Origin: Runella sp. MFBS21
GTDB taxonomy: Bacteria > Bacteroidota > Bacteroidia > Cytophagales > Spirosomataceae
DNA length: 64,000 nt
Direction: 5' to 3'
Assembly: GCF_029433105.1 (NCBI RefSeq)
Contig: NZ_JARNTW010000011.1
Span: forward strand, 170,598 to 234,597
Below, one piece after another: positions 17,963-26,696 of the stretch (position 1 is the stretch's first letter; every line of letters begins with the position of its first letter). The notes under the pieces were generated by a model, which was not told where the DNA came from, searched no databases, and worked only from the letters and a program-made list of their open reading frames with translations. Both the position numbers and the translations under genes were made by a program.

Positions 17963-18556
17963 TTAAAGCATTCTATAAATGAAGAGGGCTAGGAGGGTCA
18001 AATCGCCCTTCCATGCTTTGCGCAGATGCTGAATCGCTCGGTGAAGCAAATTAGTAACCGACTGATAATTAATATCTAACATCTCGCCGATTTGTTCAAT
18101 ACTAAGTCCTTGATGAAATCGAAGATAAATCGCTTCTTTTTGGCGCGCAGGGAGGTTGTTGATAAGGCGGTTGAGTTGTGATACTTGGGTAGCGGTTTCT
18201 TCATCCGCAATCAACTGCTCTTCTACCGAAAAATCAAGCAAAAACTCAAGGGACTCCAAAGAGGTGGTTTGTCGAAAAACGTTATCACGCTGATAAAGAC
18301 GCGCAATTCGTTTGCGTACACTTGAAAGTAGATATGCTTTTACGACCACTGTTTCGCTAAGCGCGTGACGATATAGCCACACATCCACAAACACATCTTG
18401 AACACAATCCTGCACTCGTTCTGGATGCGACATTAATGAATTTCCATAAACCGTCAGAGAAGCATGATAACGTTCAAAAAGCTCCGAAAAAGCAGCTTTA
18501 TCACCTTGTTTGAGGCGATGCCATAAGATTTCGTCAGCTATTTGTGCGATGCTCAC
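17963..18556 (-). CDS. ECF-type RNA polymerase sigma factor (FecI/RpoE-like)
   Basis: The 197-residue protein has sigma region 2 (about 20-90, with RVQDCVQDVFVDVWLYRHAL and LLSSVRKRIARLYQRD) and region 4 (about 130-185, with LPARQKEAIYLRFHQGLSIEQIGEMLDINYQSVTNLLHRAIQHLR). There is no region 1 or 3, as expected for ECF sigma factors. It heads the fecR-susC-susD operon and would direct transcription of the locus when SusC signals through FecR. The start at 18556 is supported by a TAnnTTTG promoter box 27 bases upstream, which suggests basal transcription by the housekeeping sigma factor. Confidence 0.95.
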   Translation of the reverse strand: MSIAQIADEILWHRLKQGDKAAFSELFERYHASLTVYGNSLMSHPERVQDCVQDVFVDVWLYRHALSETVVVKAYLLSSVRKRIARLYQRDNVFRQTTSLESLEFLLDFSVEEQLIADEETATQVSQLNRLINNLPARQKEAIYLRFHQGLSIEQIGEMLDINYQSVTNLLHRAIQHLRKAWKGDLTLLALFIYRML

Positions 18557-18582
18557 CGTTTTATGATTAGATTAAGAATGTA

Positions 18583-18590
18583 CAAAAGTA
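18583..18590 (-). promoter_or_regulatory. Candidate -7 box (TACTTTTG) of the sigma-fecR-susCD operon
   Basis: On the minus strand the octamer is an exact TAnnTTTG match, 27 bases before the sigma factor start codon. A clear -33 TTG at the usual spacing is not visible. Confidence 0.5.
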
Positions 18591-18660
18591 GGGAAAAGTT
18601 AAATTTTATGTAGAAAACATCCTAGGATTGTTCACTTATATACCAGTATGATTACTTACT

Positions 18661-18691
18661 AAAAAGCCAATCCGAAAATCAGATTGGCTTT
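18661..18691 (-). terminator. Inverted repeat with T run on the minus strand
   Basis: A perfect 10-bp stem (AAAGCCAATC with GATTGGCTTT) has a 9-base loop. Five A residues at the left give a T run for minus-strand transcripts. It would insulate the sigma operon from transcription arriving from the right. Confidence 0.75.
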
Positions 18692-19049
18692 AAATCTACT
18701 TTTAACCTTTAAAATAAAATTTTTGAGATAAAGGGGAAGGATTATCTCGGTGCATTGTTTTTTATTCACAGAATGCAAACAAATAGTATTTTCTAAAGAA
18801 TTAGTTTTAATACTTTGGCATCTTTTTCCACTATTTTGGCATTTATTCTCAAATTTTGGTATTATGAGTGCAAATAGATGAAGTTTTTCTGAAAAACAAA
18901 TTGTGTAGGGGGAGGCAAACAAAGATAGTCTTGAGCCTATTTATCAAAGCCATTATTGCTTTTACAAGCTATTGGAGGATTCCGAAAGAGTGAAGTTTAG
19001 CTGGGAAACGATGTGGATTGTGAGCAGCGAGAAGAAAAGAATATCTAAA

Positions 19050-19106
19050 AAAATGTCACAAGACTAGTGCGCTACCGACGTTTTCAGCGTCGGTAGCGTT
19101 TGTGAC
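19050..19106 (-). terminator. Long hairpin terminator of the NADP oxidoreductase gene
   Basis: A perfect 11-bp GC-rich core (CGCTACCGACG with CGTCGGTAGCG, loop TTTTCAG) is framed by outer GTCACAA/TTGTGAC arms. A-rich sequence on the left gives a minus-strand T run. The outer arm reaches the stop codon of the gene at 19106. Confidence 0.8.
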
Positions 19107-19711
19107 TAGGCATTTAGCAATGCATCAGCTTGCTCGCTTGTCAAGAGTTTGTTGTAGAGAGGTCCTGTCACCTCTTGCGCAAATACATTTTCGAGTCCCC
19201 CCAAATCATAGGCATCAAAACCCACTTCTTCAATCAATTGTGATACAAGCGCTTTGGCTGCGTCGTCGTCACTAGAGATAGGAATGATGAAGCGAGGAGA
19301 GGCAAAACCTTTGGAAAGTAAAAACTCAAAATACAGCGTATTGAATGCTTTGACGATTGTAGCGCCTTCAAATCGCTCTTGTACTTCTTGGGCGGCACTT
19401 TTTCCTTCGGGCAATACAATATCATATTGATTGTTGGTATCAATGATGATTTTGCCCGTGACGTCACCCATTTCACTGCGCATATCATCCATGATTGCAA
19501 ATTTTGCCGATAAGACTACCACATCAGCTTTCTGAACTGCTTCGGCAGGTGTGCCTACTTCGGCAGATTGATACTGACTCAATTCGGCGGCGAGTTGTTG
19601 TAATTTTTCGGGATTTCTAGACCAAGAAAGAATAACGCTGTGACCAGCTTTGGCAAAAATTTTGGCTACGGCACCACCTATGTTGCCAACACCAACGATT
19701 CCAATTTTCAT
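19106..19711 (-). CDS. NADPH-dependent F420 reductase-like oxidoreductase
   Basis: The 201-residue protein is a Rossmann-fold member of the NADP oxidoreductase, coenzyme F420-dependent family. The nucleotide loop MKIGIVGVGNIGGAVAKIFAKAGHSV carries the GxGxxG pattern at residues 7-12. The following SRNPEKL segment fits binding of the NADP 2'-phosphate. The second half contains AFNTLYFEFLLSKG, matching the family AFN motif, and ends in a C-terminal helix. F420 itself is not expected in this group of bacteria, so the real partner is probably another small electron acceptor or sugar-derived substrate. It is a single-gene unit closed by a strong hairpin. Confidence 0.85.
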   Translation of the reverse strand: MKIGIVGVGNIGGAVAKIFAKAGHSVILSWSRNPEKLQQLAAELSQYQSAEVGTPAEAVQKADVVVLSAKFAIMDDMRSEMGDVTGKIIIDTNNQYDIVLPEGKSAAQEVQERFEGATIVKAFNTLYFEFLLSKGFASPRFIIPISSDDDAAKALVSQLIEEVGFDAYDLGGLENVFAQEVTGPLYNKLLTSEQADALLNA

Positions 19712-19837
19712 GTTTTTTTAGATTGATTTTTCATAAACGTTTACCCAACTTGCTCTAAAAGGCAAGACAGAACTCAAAGTAGAGAAAAGTATCCATACTG
19801 TCAATATTAACCCTAAAACTTTATTTTCTGCGATGGC

Positions 19838-20578
19838 TTAGGCCATAAGCTTCCGATTGATCGTAGCGACGGTGTCGCGCATAGACTGAATGATTTCTTT
19901 CTTTTTGGAAGCCGAAAAACGATATTCTGGTAAAAAAATGCTAAGACCTGCAATCACTTGCCCATTGACAATGATTGGCATCGCAAAGCCCACCAAATGC
20001 GTGTGTTTGAAGTGAGTCATGGCGAGAGCTTCTTCCTTGATTTTGGACAAGGCTTGTAGCAACCCTTCTTTGGTGGAGGCTTCTTCCCAAAAGGCTTTAT
20101 CGGGCAGTCCATTGTGAGCCAAAAACCTCTCTCTTTCTTTTTCAGAGAGATAAGCAAGGAGCAGACGCCCGCTGGCAGTTTCATACACATTGCGCTCAGA
20201 CTTAATCCTGACTTGAATGTCTTGATTACTATTGACCATGTGTAAGATGTATCTTTTGTAATTTCGGAGTGTACCCAGTATACAAGATTCATTGATTTTA
20301 GCGGTGAGTTGCTCCATTGGTTCTTTGGCAGCATTCACGATATCTTGCCCGTAAGCCACTTCATTTGTCAATTGGTAAGCCATCGGTCCTAGACGATAGC
20401 CCTTTTTTTTGCCAATGTGTTCCAAATAATTTTTGGCTACCAAGGTTTTGATAATATTGGCGGTGGTTGCTTGGTTGATTTGAAGTCCCTCGGCGATTTC
20501 GGGTAGCGAAACTGCTTGGCCGTTGCGTTGAGCAACCATCTCTAAAATATCAAATGCTTTGATAATAACCTGTACCAT
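19838..20578 (-). CDS. IclR-family transcriptional regulator
   Basis: The 246-residue regulator has an N-terminal winged helix (about 1-65, with FDILEMVAQRNGQAVSLPEIAEGLQINQATTANIIKTLVAKNYLE). The C-terminal GAF-like effector domain (about 80-245) contains the family segments SCILGTLRNYKRYILHMV and ASGRLLLAYLS. IclR proteins such as KdgR repress pectin and hexuronate genes and are released by a catabolic intermediate. A kduD-type gene lies just upstream and the uronic-acid locus follows, so this is the probable local regulator. Its leader is almost identical to that of kduD over 25 bases next to the start codon, which suggests a shared operator. Confidence 0.92.
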   Translation of the reverse strand: MVQVIIKAFDILEMVAQRNGQAVSLPEIAEGLQINQATTANIIKTLVAKNYLEHIGKKKGYRLGPMAYQLTNEVAYGQDIVNAAKEPMEQLTAKINESCILGTLRNYKRYILHMVNSNQDIQVRIKSERNVYETASGRLLLAYLSEKERERFLAHNGLPDKAFWEEASTKEGLLQALSKIKEEALAMTHFKHTHLVGFAMPIIVNGQVIAGLSIFLPEYRFSASKKKEIIQSMRDTVATINRKLMA

Positions 20579-20603
20579 ACTTGATGATTGTGAGAGTAAA
20601 TAT
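20579..20603 (-). promoter_or_regulatory. Leader motif shared with kduD
   Basis: The 25 bases next to the iclR start codon match those next to the kduD start codon (21644-21668) at 21 positions without gaps. The shared core on the coding strand is TTACTCTnACAATnATCAA. It may be an operator for the IclR protein or a common translation element. Confidence 0.45.
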
Positions 20604-20872
20604 GGCCAATTTTAGGATAAAAATTTCACAATTAAGAATCAAAGCAATTGTTAATAGTTGTTTTTAAATCGCTATTGTCTGTAAATCAGCGAGTTAATAA
20701 GGTGTGTATACGCAAAAATTTTATGCAACGGCTTCAAAGAAATAGAGTGACCTGACCCTTACAATATATACGAAGCTTGCCTTGTATTATTTTTCATTTA
20801 AATTTTGGCCGCAAAAACAACTATTTGCAGCCAAAACTATTGTTTGAACTACTGTTTGGGCTGATAAGGGAC

Positions 20873-21643
20873 TCAGCGCCCCATCCAGCCGCCGTCTACG
20901 GTTATGATGCTGCCGTGTATGTAATTGGCGGCTTCGGAAGCTAGAAATACCGTAATTCCTTTAAAATCTTCGGGATTACCCCAGCGCCCAGCAGGAATAC
21001 GAGCCAAAATAGAGCTACTTCGTTCGGAGTCTTGGCGTAGCGCTTCTGTATTGTCTGTACTGATATAGCCCGGTGCAATAGCGTTGACATTCACACCCTT
21101 GCTAGCCCATTCATTGGCTAAGGCTTTTACCAAACTCCCAATTGCGCCTTTGCTAGCGGCATAGCCCGGTACCGTGATTCCTCCCTGAAACGTAAGTAAG
21201 GAGGCAGTAAAGATGATTTTTCCCGCTCTGCGGGCTACCATTTCTTTCCCAAATTCCCGGCTTAGTACAAACTGCGCATTGAGATTGGTTTCGATGACTT
21301 TATCCCAATAGTCATCAGAGTGATTTTCGGCGGGAGTACGCAAAATTGTCCCGGCGTTGTTGATAAGAATATCAATGCAAGGGAAACCAGATTTGACTTC
21401 GGCGATGAAGCGATACAAGTCGGTGCGGTTGGCAAAATCGCATTGATACGCTTTGAAGTTTCTTCCTAAGGCACGCACTTCTTTTTCTACGTCGCTATCG
21501 GTTAATTCCAACGACGCCGACACGCCAATGATGTCTGCACCTGCTTCTGCCAAAGCAATCGCCATCGCTTTGCCAATACCTCGTTTACATCCGGTCACAA
21601 GCGCCGTTTTGCCAGATAAATCAAAAAGTTGGTTTACAATCAT
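20873..21643 (-). CDS. kduD: 2-deoxy-D-gluconate 3-dehydrogenase (KduD, SDR family)
   Basis: The 256-residue classical short-chain dehydrogenase converts 2,5-diketo-3-deoxygluconate to KDG with NADH in pectin and hexuronate breakdown. The cofactor loop is TGCKRGIG (18-25), followed by the NNAG motif (95-98). The catalytic residues are Ser148, Tyr161 and Lys165 (YAASK). The start MIVNQLFDLSGKTALVTG and the end ITVDGGWMGR are characteristic of KduD. No kduI gene is in the window. The gene is divergent from the uronic-acid susC gene and next to an IclR regulator, consistent with the role. Confidence 0.88.
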   Translation of the reverse strand: MIVNQLFDLSGKTALVTGCKRGIGKAMAIALAEAGADIIGVSASLELTDSDVEKEVRALGRNFKAYQCDFANRTDLYRFIAEVKSGFPCIDILINNAGTILRTPAENHSDDYWDKVIETNLNAQFVLSREFGKEMVARRAGKIIFTASLLTFQGGITVPGYAASKGAIGSLVKALANEWASKGVNVNAIAPGYISTDNTEALRQDSERSSSILARIPAGRWGNPEDFKGITVFLASEAANYIHGSIITVDGGWMGR

Positions 21644-21686
21644 AGTTGATTATTGTTAGAGTAAAAATTAATTTTTTTTAGAGTAA
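21644..21686 (-). promoter_or_regulatory. kduD leader with two TTACTCTAA repeats
   Basis: On the minus strand TTACTCTAA occurs twice, at 21656-21664 and 21678-21686. The repeats are 22 bases apart, about two helical turns. The inner copy lies in the 25-base block shared with the iclR leader. This arrangement suggests a regulator binding site overlapping the 5' end of the kduD transcript. Confidence 0.4.
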
Positions 21687-21930
21687 TTATCGTTTGCTGT
21701 TTTTCTTTTGAGGAATAGACGAAAAATCATGTTTTGTAACTTTTTGGAGTTAAAAAGGTGATTTTTAATTAATAGTTAATATCTATATTGTACAATTTCA
21801 AGTACGTATTCTTAATAAATTACAATTAAAAAATATATTTTGACAAAAATATTGACATCTAATCAATAATCAAATAATATTGCATTATGATAGTAAAATA
21901 TATCAATGATAAAGTATAATTTCTAAACCA

Positions 21931-24900
21931 ATGAAAATAACCTTTATGATTAAGAAAACTCAATGGCTCTGTGCAATCCTTATGCTGTGGGTTGGTACGG
22001 CAGTTGGGCAGAGTATTAAGGGTAAAATTGTCGATGAAAATGGGCAAGAATTACCGGGTGTAAACGTGGTCGAAAAGGGTACTACCAATGGCAGTTCTAC
22101 CGATGCAAATGGCTTGTTTTCGGTCAAAACTACGGGTACCAATCCCGTATTGGTGATTTCGTTTGTGGGATATACCTCTCAAGAAATCCCAGTAAATGGT
22201 CAGACGTCGCTTTCAATTACGATGAAAACCGACAATCGTTTACTCAACGAAGTGGTAGTGGTTGGGTATGGTACGCAGAAGAAAAAAGACTTGACAGGAG
22301 CGATTGCATCGGCCAATTTGGAAGCTTTTAGAGAAGCCCCCAATGTGAGTATTTTGCAATCTCTAAAAGGAGCTTTGCCAGGATTGACCATTAGTCAGAC
22401 CAATCGTCCCGGACAAGAGGCATCGATTAATATTAGGGGTACCTCTACACTCAATGGTAGTACGGCTCCTTTGATTATTGTGGATGGAATCATTTTTAGT
22501 GGTCGTCTTTCGGATATTAATCCGGCGGATGTGGCAAGTGTGGATGTACTCAAAGATCCAAGCAGTAAAGCCGTATATGGCTCCCAAGCAGCAAATGGTG
22601 TGGTGTTGGTGACCACCAAAACGGGTCGTACTGCCCAAAAAACAACCATTTCATATTCAGGAAGTTATGCGGTTTCTTCGCCCACTGTAAAAGCAAGGTT
22701 GCTAAACAGAGAAGAGTTTTTACAGAAAGCTCGAGACATTGAATACCGAAATGCTTACACAGCTGCTTCGGGTTATACTGACCCCAATCCAGCTTGGACT
22801 TTTGCTAATTCTGATTTTTTACCGCCCAATATGGCCGGCTCTACCACTGATAACAACTTTGATTGGTTTGGTGCTCTCACACAGCCATCTTTACTCAACA
22901 ATCATTCGATTGGTGTATCGGGAGGTTCTAATACGACGACTTATTTTTTGTCGGCGGGATATACAGGAGAGAAAGGTTACATCAAAAATGATGATTACAA
23001 ACGCTATACCATACGTCTCAATTTGGATACAGAGGTTACAAAATGGCTGACGCTGGGCGTCAATACTTCGGGTTCGTTTACTGATTTTTCGGGAGATTCG
23101 CCTAGCATGAACAATATCATCACGACAAGCCCACTAATAAAACCCACCAACGACAACGGCGAGTATGTTATCAATCCAATGGGAGACGTGAATGTCAATC
23201 CTTTTTTGGCTACATTATCAGATAATTATGAAGTTCAAAATCGTTTGGTTGGCAATTTTTACAGTATCTTCCGCATTCCTAGCTTGCCAGGTTTTAGTTA
23301 CCGCATCAACTTTGGTCATAACCTTAAGTATTTTAAAACGTACTCTTCTAACCCTTACAATGCTGGTCGGACGGGCGAAGCCTTCAAAAATGATGCAACT
23401 CAATATGAGCAAACGCTCGACAATATCTTCAATTATACCAAGACTTTTGGCAAACATAATATCAACGCCACGGCGGTTTATGGATATAACACCGCAAAAT
23501 ACAACCGCACTAGCGCCACAGGTACGGGCTTTTCGGATTTGAATCTTTCTTATAACAACTTGGCTTTGGCCGAAATCCAGAAGATTGATTCGGAAGCTTG
23601 GGATGAGGCCTTGCTCTATCAAATGGGAAGCGTAGCTTACAACTACGGTAGCAAATATTTATTGAAAGCTACTGTACGCCGCGATGGTTTTAGTGGATTT
23701 GCCGAAAACAACAAGACGGGTATTTTTCCTTCTTTGGGTTTTGGGTGGGTGATTTCGGAAGAAAGTTTCTTTAAAGTGCCTTTTGTTGACTTCCTAAAAA
23801 TAAGAGGGAGTTATGGCGAAAATGGTAATAAGGTGGCACGGTATAGTTCTTTGGCGCGGGTAGTAGCAGAAGATGCTTCAAAGTACGTTTTTGGGGATGG
23901 TAGTGGCACTTTTATTGGGCGCTCAGTGAGTACATTGGCCAACAAAGATTTGCGGTGGGAGCGTACCAGAGGGATTAATATCGGAGCCGATTTTACGGTT
24001 TTCAATAGCCGAATTGACGGTAATGTCGAATATTACAACTCCACTACCAACGATTTATTGTGGTCAAAAGTGCTACCTCAAACCTCAGGATTTGCGAGTG
24101 TATTGACCAACATTGGTGAATTGAATAATAGTGGATTTGAGTTTATGCTGCATGGTGTGCCTGTGAAAACCAAAGACTTAACTTGGGATGTAACGGTCAA
24201 TTTCACACGCAATAAAAACAAAGTTGTGAGATTGTTGGGGGAGGACCTTAACAACGACGGTAAAGAAGATGACCTAGTGGCGAGTGGACTGTTTATTGGG
24301 CGGCCCATTGGCACAATTTACAATTACCAAACACAGGGTGTTTATGGCTTAAATGATGAAAAAATAGCTGGATTTGAAGCGGGAAGTTATAAAATAAAAG
24401 ATCAAAACAATGACGGTAAAATTACCGCTGCCGACGACCGCGCGATTTTGGGACAAACCGAACCTGCTTATTTGTTTGGAATCCAAAATACATTTTCCTA
24501 CAAGCAGTTTACGCTCAGAGTGTTCATCAATTCGATTCAGGGTGGAAAAAATGGGTATTTGGCCGCTAATCATCTCACGGGTTATAACAATACCAAAGGA
24601 AATGCGACCAATTCCAATATGTTCAATTTTGCCGATTATTGGTCGCCCCGCAATCCTGACGCCAAATATGCCAATCCGTGGGTAGGTACTCCCGTAACGG
24701 CAGCAAGGGCTTACTTCCAACGAAATTTTGTCAGACTACAGGATGTCTCACTGTCATATACCGTAGGGAGTAATTGGTTAAAAAAACTAAATGCCCAAAG
24801 TGTAAAGCTTTTTGTGAGTGCCAAAAATCCGCTCACAATTACGAAATGGGAAGGTTGGGATCCCGAAACTGGCCAAGGCGTATCTTCTCAGCAGCCTTTC

Positions 24901-24945
24901 CCGGTGATGCAATCTTACAGTATTGGACTTGATTTTTCTTTTTAA
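21931..24945 (+). CDS. SusC-like TonB-dependent transporter without STN domain
   Basis: This 1004-residue outer-membrane transporter opens the uronic-acid locus. After a signal peptide, a carboxypeptidase-D-like sandwich begins at KGKIVDENGQELPGVNVVEKG. The LNEVVVVGYGTQKKKDLTGAIAS segment and the plug hallmark DVASVDVLKDPSSKAVYGSQAANG follow, and the barrel ends SIGLDFSF. There is no STN domain and no sigma/FecR pair, so unlike the two neighbouring loci it must be controlled another way, possibly by the IclR protein. A second methionine (MIKKTQW) at 21946 is an equally plausible start. SusD follows 13 bases later. Confidence 0.95.
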   Translation: MKITFMIKKTQWLCAILMLWVGTAVGQSIKGKIVDENGQELPGVNVVEKGTTNGSSTDANGLFSVKTTGTNPVLVISFVGYTSQEIPVNGQTSLSITMKTDNRLLNEVVVVGYGTQKKKDLTGAIASANLEAFREAPNVSILQSLKGALPGLTISQTNRPGQEASINIRGTSTLNGSTAPLIIVDGIIFSGRLSDINPADVASVDVLKDPSSKAVYGSQAANGVVLVTTKTGRTAQKTTISYSGSYAVSSPTVKARLLNREEFLQKARDIEYRNAYTAASGYTDPNPAWTFANSDFLPPNMAGSTTDNNFDWFGALTQPSLLNNHSIGVSGGSNTTTYFLSAGYTGEKGYIKNDDYKRYTIRLNLDTEVTKWLTLGVNTSGSFTDFSGDSPSMNNIITTSPLIKPTNDNGEYVINPMGDVNVNPFLATLSDNYEVQNRLVGNFYSIFRIPSLPGFSYRINFGHNLKYFKTYSSNPYNAGRTGEAFKNDATQYEQTLDNIFNYTKTFGKHNINATAVYGYNTAKYNRTSATGTGFSDLNLSYNNLALAEIQKIDSEAWDEALLYQMGSVAYNYGSKYLLKATVRRDGFSGFAENNKTGIFPSLGFGWVISEESFFKVPFVDFLKIRGSYGENGNKVARYSSLARVVAEDASKYVFGDGSGTFIGRSVSTLANKDLRWERTRGINIGADFTVFNSRIDGNVEYYNSTTNDLLWSKVLPQTSGFASVLTNIGELNNSGFEFMLHGVPVKTKDLTWDVTVNFTRNKNKVVRLLGEDLNNDGKEDDLVASGLFIGRPIGTIYNYQTQGVYGLNDEKIAGFEAGSYKIKDQNNDGKITAADDRAILGQTEPAYLFGIQNTFSYKQFTLRVFINSIQGGKNGYLAANHLTGYNNTKGNATNSNMFNFADYWSPRNPDAKYANPWVGTPVTAARAYFQRNFVRLQDVSLSYTVGSNWLKKLNAQSVKLFVSAKNPLTITKWEGWDPETGQGVSSQQPFPVMQSYSIGLDFSF

Positions 24946-24958
24946 ATAATCCTTACCT

Positions 24959-26671
24959 ATGAATCCCATGACATCCAAAATCATAAAAACGTGTCTTTTG
25001 GCTGGTGCCATGATAGTAAATTTTGGCTGCAACGAAGACACCTTTCTAAAAGAAATCCCCAAGGATTTTTATAGTCCCGAAAACTCATTTATTACTGAGT
25101 CTAATTTCAGTGCGGCGCTTACAGACTTGTATGCCAAAGTACGAGCAATTCATAGTGTCAATGGAGGCGCTGACTTTTATTCGGAAGTATTAGGAACCGA
25201 TATTGCTTTCAATGCCCGTTTAGAAGCGGCGACTCGCATCGGTAATTATGCCGCGGCGATTACTCCACAAGGCACTATTCCGAGGTACCATTGGACGAGC
25301 TGGTATAAAATCATTTCCAATGCCAATACGATTATTTCGAGATTGCCCCAATCGAGTATAAGTGAGGCTCGTCAAAAGGTAGTTGCCGCAGAAGCAAAGT
25401 TGTTTCGAGCTTGGGCCTATAAACAGCTCGTTTATCTATATGGGGCTGTCCCTTTGATTACGGAAGAAGCATCATCACCTAAAAGTGATTTTACCAGAGC
25501 GCCTAGAGAGGAGATTTTTAAGCAAATTATTCAAGATGCTACCGATGCTGCGGCCAATCTACCCGCTCTCACTGCCGCCGAAGATGGTAAACTCAACAAA
25601 GCTGTGGCCAATCACTTACTTGCCGAAACCTACATCACGCTCAAAGACTACGACAAGGCCATCGCAGCGGCTACCGAAGTGATTCAAAATTCGGGTTTAA
25701 AGCTCATGACCGAACGATTTGGAAGCTTAAGAACCCAGTCCGGGGATGTTTTCTATGATTTGTTTCGAGTAGGAAACCAAAACCGAAAAGCAGGTAATAC
25801 AGAGTCGATTTGGGTAATACAGTACGAATTGGATGTGATAGGAGGTGGCCTTGCTTCGACGGGAGGGGCTTTAAATAACCTCGAACGTGTGGTATCACCA
25901 GCGGTATTTTCGATTGTTGACCCCGATGGAAGGCCCGCTTTGCTCGATAATCTATCGGCATCGACCCTCAATAGCGGAGGCAGAGGAGTGGCTTTTGTTC
26001 AACCTACCGATTATTGGACGTACGAAATTTGGGGTTTGGATCCTAAAAAAGACAACCGAAAAGTAACATCGACCGATATCCGAACCTCTTCTTATAATAT
26101 TGTACGGGACTTTATTTACACTAATCCAGCATCTACCAAATACTTTGGGAAAAGCTTGATTGACTTTCCCGCCAACAACTGGCTCGCACAAGGCTGGCGA
26201 TGGTATCCTTATCCTTCGAAAGTGACTACTCCCGGTCAACACCCTGCCGGACTGATGCAAGATGCCGCCAAACTTACGCTCAAAACCACGGCGGGCGCAA
26301 CCTACCGTGATATGTACATGATTCGCTTGCCTGAGACTTATTTTTTGCGGGCCGAAGCCTATCTTTTAAAGGGAGATACCCAAAAAGCAGCCGATGATTT
26401 GAACGTAGTTAGAAATAGAGCCAAAGCGACTCCCGTCACACCCGCCGAAGTAACCCTCGACTATATTTTGGATGAAAGAGCTCGTGAGTTGGTATTTGAA
26501 GAAGATCGTCGGGTTACGCTTTCTCGAATGGGTAAATTGGTGGAGAGGGTTCGGAAATACAACCCGCTCAACAAAAGCAATATCCAAGATTTTCATGCTT
26601 TATTTCCGATTCCTTTTTCCGAAATTGAAGCTAACAAAGACGGTAAATTAGAGCAAAATCCAGGGTATTAA
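24959..26671 (+). CDS. SusD/RagB-like surface lipoprotein
   Basis: The 570-residue lipoprotein partners the preceding SusC. The signal ends NFGC, making Cys24 the probable lipidated residue. A start at the ATG three codons downstream is also possible. The family features are the ISNANTIISRLPQ segment, the EAKLFRAWAYKQLVYLYGAVPLITE helix pair, and the C-terminal RLPETYFLRAEAYLLKGDTQKAADDLNVVRNRAKATP repeat with ELVFEEDRRVTLSRMGKL. These place it in the SusD/RagB group rather than SusD-like_2. It is a close relative of the SusD at 54937-56553. It should bind the glycan attacked by the GH115 and GH105 enzymes downstream. Confidence 0.96.
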   Translation: MNPMTSKIIKTCLLAGAMIVNFGCNEDTFLKEIPKDFYSPENSFITESNFSAALTDLYAKVRAIHSVNGGADFYSEVLGTDIAFNARLEAATRIGNYAAAITPQGTIPRYHWTSWYKIISNANTIISRLPQSSISEARQKVVAAEAKLFRAWAYKQLVYLYGAVPLITEEASSPKSDFTRAPREEIFKQIIQDATDAAANLPALTAAEDGKLNKAVANHLLAETYITLKDYDKAIAAATEVIQNSGLKLMTERFGSLRTQSGDVFYDLFRVGNQNRKAGNTESIWVIQYELDVIGGGLASTGGALNNLERVVSPAVFSIVDPDGRPALLDNLSASTLNSGGRGVAFVQPTDYWTYEIWGLDPKKDNRKVTSTDIRTSSYNIVRDFIYTNPASTKYFGKSLIDFPANNWLAQGWRWYPYPSKVTTPGQHPAGLMQDAAKLTLKTTAGATYRDMYMIRLPETYFLRAEAYLLKGDTQKAADDLNVVRNRAKATPVTPAEVTLDYILDERARELVFEEDRRVTLSRMGKLVERVRKYNPLNKSNIQDFHALFPIPFSEIEANKDGKLEQNPGY

Positions 26672-26696
26672 AAATCCATATTTAAAGTTTTCTCTC

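Larger units (their letters stand above)
18557..19105. other. Intergenic region upstream of the sigma factor gene
   Basis: This 549-base gap holds the sigma-gene promoter box and two inverted repeats listed separately. An 87-codon minus-strand frame at 18659-18922 runs into the hairpin and has no recognisable domain, so it was not called as a gene. Confidence 0.6.

Noticed and set aside
18659..18922. An 87-codon minus-strand frame upstream of the sigma factor
   Set aside because: It runs through the terminator hairpin at 18661-18691 and has a composition typical of untranslated AT-rich sequence, with no recognisable motif.
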